NCBI GenBank assembly: GCA_003586115.2
Contig: QVOM02000103.1
Location: forward strand, 8,215,059-8,279,058
Length of the DNA: 64,000 nt
Reading direction: 5' to 3'
Source of the DNA: Salvator merianae
Lineage: Eukaryota > Chordata > Lepidosauria > Squamata > Teiidae
Of the stretch, positions 60,811 to 64,000 are shown piece by piece (within the stretch, counting starts at the first letter, position 1; the number at the start of each line of letters is the position of its first letter). Below the pieces are notes generated by a model, which ran no database searches, was not told the origin of the DNA, and was given only the letters and a program-made list of their open reading frames with translations. The translations under genes and the position numbers were made by a program.

Positions 60811-63258
60811 TGCATAATCTATGACCATATGTAAATATGGGCAGGAATCTGGTTTTCCTGCTTTCAGCAGCAAAACCTGACTTGTTACACTGTGTAAAAA
60901 TGTTGCTCATTTGTATTGCTTTTATACCAAGAGGACAGCGCAACTGACCATCGAGCTGTCAGTGCATTATTGCTGTCAGTGCTACTCTTAAAGAAATAGT
61001 CGTGATAGCAGCAAAACAGTTTCAGACTTTTTTTAAAGTTGATTTTTCAGGATGGATCTAGAAGCTAGCATATGTCATTTAGTCAGTGAGCATTTGAGTC
61101 AGACTCGTCATGAGCTATTTTATGAATGTAGACATACTCTACTATAGTAGTTTTCTGATTAGAACCCAATAGTAATGAGTATATTCTTCTTCAGTGATAT
61201 CAGCCTGTATCCTGTTGTCTGATAAAACATCAAATGAATTTATGGACATCACATTGTTTCCAGCAAACGTAAGGATAAGAGGGCATCTTAATGTCACAAT
61301 TAATATCTCTTAAGACAACAGTCCTGTACCTGTGTACCTAAATCTTAGCAGGACTTATGTCTTAATAAAAATACTTTGGCTTTTTGCTGTTCAATACAGT
61401 TCTTATGTGTCTACCTATAGGCAAGTCCCACTGAATTTCAGTGTTGATGTGATACTATATTTAAGGTTTAGAGCAAAAAAACTTTTATTATGGGGATGAC
61501 TCCGGAAGAGAAGCTATGGTGGGTTTGAGCTGTCCAAAAAGAGCAACAGGTGGCATGCTATAGCATATAAAAGTTTGGGGCACCAAGCCCAGCCCCTAGT
61601 CTTCTCTAACACTCTATTCCAAAGGAGCCTTCCCCACTGAGAAGCCAGTGAATGGAAAAGAAGACCTCCCCAGGCCTAGTTCCTGATAATATCCACTTTG
61701 ATCCCTCTGTGTTAGACTGGACCTTTGCTGTGATTTATGAGGTTTTGGAGAACTTGTTTCACAATTAGATTGCCTGGATCTTCAAGCGACCTTCGCTGAA
61801 GCAGGTAAGATGGTTTAAAAATTTGTTCAAGGCTTTTGCTCTGCCTTGTGCCCAACTGAATCTCTTCAACCCCTCAGTGTGCTTGGGAGGCATGCACTGT
61901 GGCTTGATGTTCCTGTACAGTTCCTCTTGCGGGTGAGTCACTTCCCTCGGAGAAGCCATAGCCTTTTTCTGCCCTCATTAGTACCATTTTCATCTTCTAC
62001 TTTGGACCTCATGCCATCTTAACTGAGAGAACTTTCACTGCTGTGGCCAGCAGGATACAGGGCAATCAACCCACCAAATTTGTTCAAGTAGTGTCTGCTT
62101 CTTTCTCAGCTAGGGACACTTTGCCTCAGCTCTCACTCCCTCTTGGCTAGCTGAGTTTCAGAACTCCACATTGCATCTGGGGGTGGGGGATGAAGTACTT
62201 TGACCTTTTTAGAGAGTAGCTCAAGCATGAGCACTGTTCAGAATCACTCTTCTCATCTTCTAGTGAGGCTTCCTGGTGGCATAAAAGGAGACACTGGTCC
62301 AGATTGCCCTTACACAGTTCCAAAAAAATGACCTCATACACTTCTCCATGTGATTCCAGATCACCTTCTTGCCAGGTTAAACATAAAGAATCAAGGCACA
62401 GTTTTTCTCTTTCTTGCTCACCGCCATTCAAGGGGAGGAAGACTGCGTCTTATTCTGACTTTGCACCTTACAAGTGAAAGTATGGCTCTGACCATCATGA
62501 TCAGCAGCATATGTTTGAAGTCATTCAGTCGGACCCTTCTACAGATTAATTGTTCTTGTATTTTGAGTTTTTGTTTTACTTGTAAATAGCGTAGAATATA
62601 TAAATCTAACAAATAAATTTAGACATGCGTCAATGGTTGCATCTTACAAACAGTCCTCTCATAGAAGATCTTCTAGTCCATCATGAAGTTCTCACCTAAA
62701 TTTAAATCAATCAGTATCAGCTAGTGCAGCACACAGTTTTTACCTTGAGGACCATAATGATAATTCAGCAGGTGTTGTCACTCTGTTAACCACAAGGGAT
62801 TAACTTTCAAAGGGATCCTTTTCTCACAGATATCATTTATCTTCTCGCTCCAGATCTCCACATAGAGGTTCTTTTGAAAGATCCACCTCACATTTGATCT
62901 CACTGCTACTGGCACTTAGTTGTTGTAAAGCAGTTTCAGACCAAGAAGTGCCAGATAACAAACAAGGGGAACTCGGTCAACAAGCAACTTTACCATTTTT
63001 CTTTAGTTGGGAGGATTTTCTCTCCTTTATCAATAAAGTCTTGGACACACTCAGTCTAACTTCTCCAGGCCATTTGATCTCACAAAGGAAATGGTGGACA
63101 TCATTCTAGCTACTTCAAATCGCTTCATTCTCTAAATTGCTCCAGAAAATGAAGAACAAAGAATGGCTGAGATCCAGTAAGCCAAAGGATGGCAGACACT
63201 GTCCAAGTCAGTATATTTTCCCCATATTCCAAAACAGCTCTTTGCCTCTGACTCTTAA

Positions 63259-63781
63259 GGCTCTTTCCGCACTTACCTTTACTCCGTGACAAATTCCAGA
63301 ATAAGGGCCTGCCATCTGCATGTTAGTGTGAACTTTGACAGGCCCTGCCACCTCAGTCACATTCAGTTTGCATTGGACGAAGCTCCAGTACACGATAAGG
63401 TGCCAAAATGGTGCCTTATTCCAATCTTGCTGTGGACTGAGAGATCCGTAATAGAACGGATGTCCATATTCTAAACTAGGAAGGACCTGTAGACATGCCC
63501 TTATAGGCAAGAATATGCTGGGGGGACCCTTTTCAGTTGTGCTCTAGGGAACAATGCCAGAAGTACTGTACCACTGAAAAGGGCCCTCCTGGAAACTGCA
63601 AAGGCTGCTAACCTTTATTCCTGACCTTCACAGTTTCCACACTGCCTCTGTGAACCCTTTGGAGGCAATGATGGGTGTCCAAAAGCCCTTGACATGGACT
63701 ACATAGCCTTCTCCAGAGTGAGCCAGGACAGCTAGTTTATACTATGTGGGCTGGAATAGCTTACATAGTGCAGAAAGAGCC
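63259..63781 (+). mobile_element. Harbinger-like MITE, copy F
   Basis: The termini are GGCTCTTTCCGCACTTACC on the left and AGTGCAGAAAGAGCC on the right. The flanks are TAA (63256-63258) and CAA (63782-63784), a one-base-mutated target duplication. A subterminal palindrome of type GGGCCTGCCA...TGACAGGCCC is present at about 63306-63346. At the position of hairpin 1 there is ATCCGT/ACGGAT with loop AATAGA (63444-63461). The element is 523 bp and non-coding. Confidence 0.75.
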
Positions 63782-64000
63782 CAAGAAAACAGGGTTTGGG
63801 GAAGTTCCTCTTGTGGATGCATCCATCTCAGGTATGATCTCCAACTTTATCATGTCTGAAGATAGAAATTGCTGAATCTGGGACTCTTTGGGTTAGAAAC
63901 TAGGAGCCACTTTTAAGGAATCCTTTGGGACTGATTCCTTACCTCTGCACTAGGTAGTAGACCTTGCTATTTGCCAGATCTTCATTATAACAGACAGATA

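Larger units (their letters stand above)
58132..64000 (+). other. RAB28: RAB28 intron (5' part)
   Basis: This is the phase 0 intron after the SAK exon, running off the window. It contains a (TA)n tract, a small MITE, nested LINE debris (58880-60810), an unclassified region at 61490-63190 that may be degraded retroelement, and a Harbinger-like MITE at 63259-63781. The stretch 60820-61490 shows nothing recognisable. Confidence 0.85.

Noticed and set aside
58132..64000. Search for the next RAB28 exon (VFLCFQKVAAEIL)
   Set aside because: Not found in any frame; the gene continues past 64000.

Overview
This window is vertebrate nuclear DNA, most probably from a squamate reptile (gecko or other lizard). 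It is AT-rich and intron-dominated. The only host gene I can support is RAB28, read on the + strand. Four coding exons lie at 6393-6489, 10725-10813, 12398-12527 and 58028-58131. All are bounded by GT/AG splice sites, and their phases join without a break into residues about 26-165 of the small GTPase (human numbering). The first exon (N-terminus and most of the P-loop) lies before position 1, and the last exons (C-terminal helix, hypervariable tail, CaaX box) lie beyond 64000. The third-to-fourth visible intron, 12528-58027, is about 45.5 kb and makes up most of the window.

The squamate assignment rests on repeat types. There is a tRNA-derived SINE of the kind common in lizards (5900-6075) and several L2/CR1-type LINE remnants, some with intact-looking C-terminal motifs (44340-44790, 48490-49000). 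There are L1 ORF2 3' fragments (25272-25860, 33421-33985, 36830-37440), MIR-like CORE-SINEs, a hAT MITE, and at least seven copies of one PIF/Harbinger-like MITE family.

Layout: 1-12.5 kb holds three RAB28 exons, an old L2-type LINE on the minus strand (3420-4640), the SINE and a compound microsatellite. 12.5-25 kb is mostly unassigned intron with two MITE copies. 25-34 kb is repeat-rich: L1, a hAT element nested in a SINE and carrying a CpG-rich 21-bp array, and MITE copies in both orientations. 34-40 kb has a small unidentified coding-like ORF, an L1 tail and an L2 tail. 40.06-40.50 kb is a degenerate interstitial telomeric TTAGGG array. 42-50 kb has MITEs, L2 tails and microsatellites. 55-61 kb has nested LINE debris surrounding the fourth RAB28 exon. 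61.5-64 kb is possible retroelement debris plus one more MITE.

No operons, CRISPR arrays, rRNA or functional tRNA genes are present. The most unusual material is the MITE family with internal hairpins that vary in a pairing-preserving way, the CRE/GC-box minisatellite inside the hAT element, and the telomeric array with a 132-bp (22 x 6) internal duplication. I saw no convincing new biological system. Repeat family names come from memory of sequence motifs, not from a database search.
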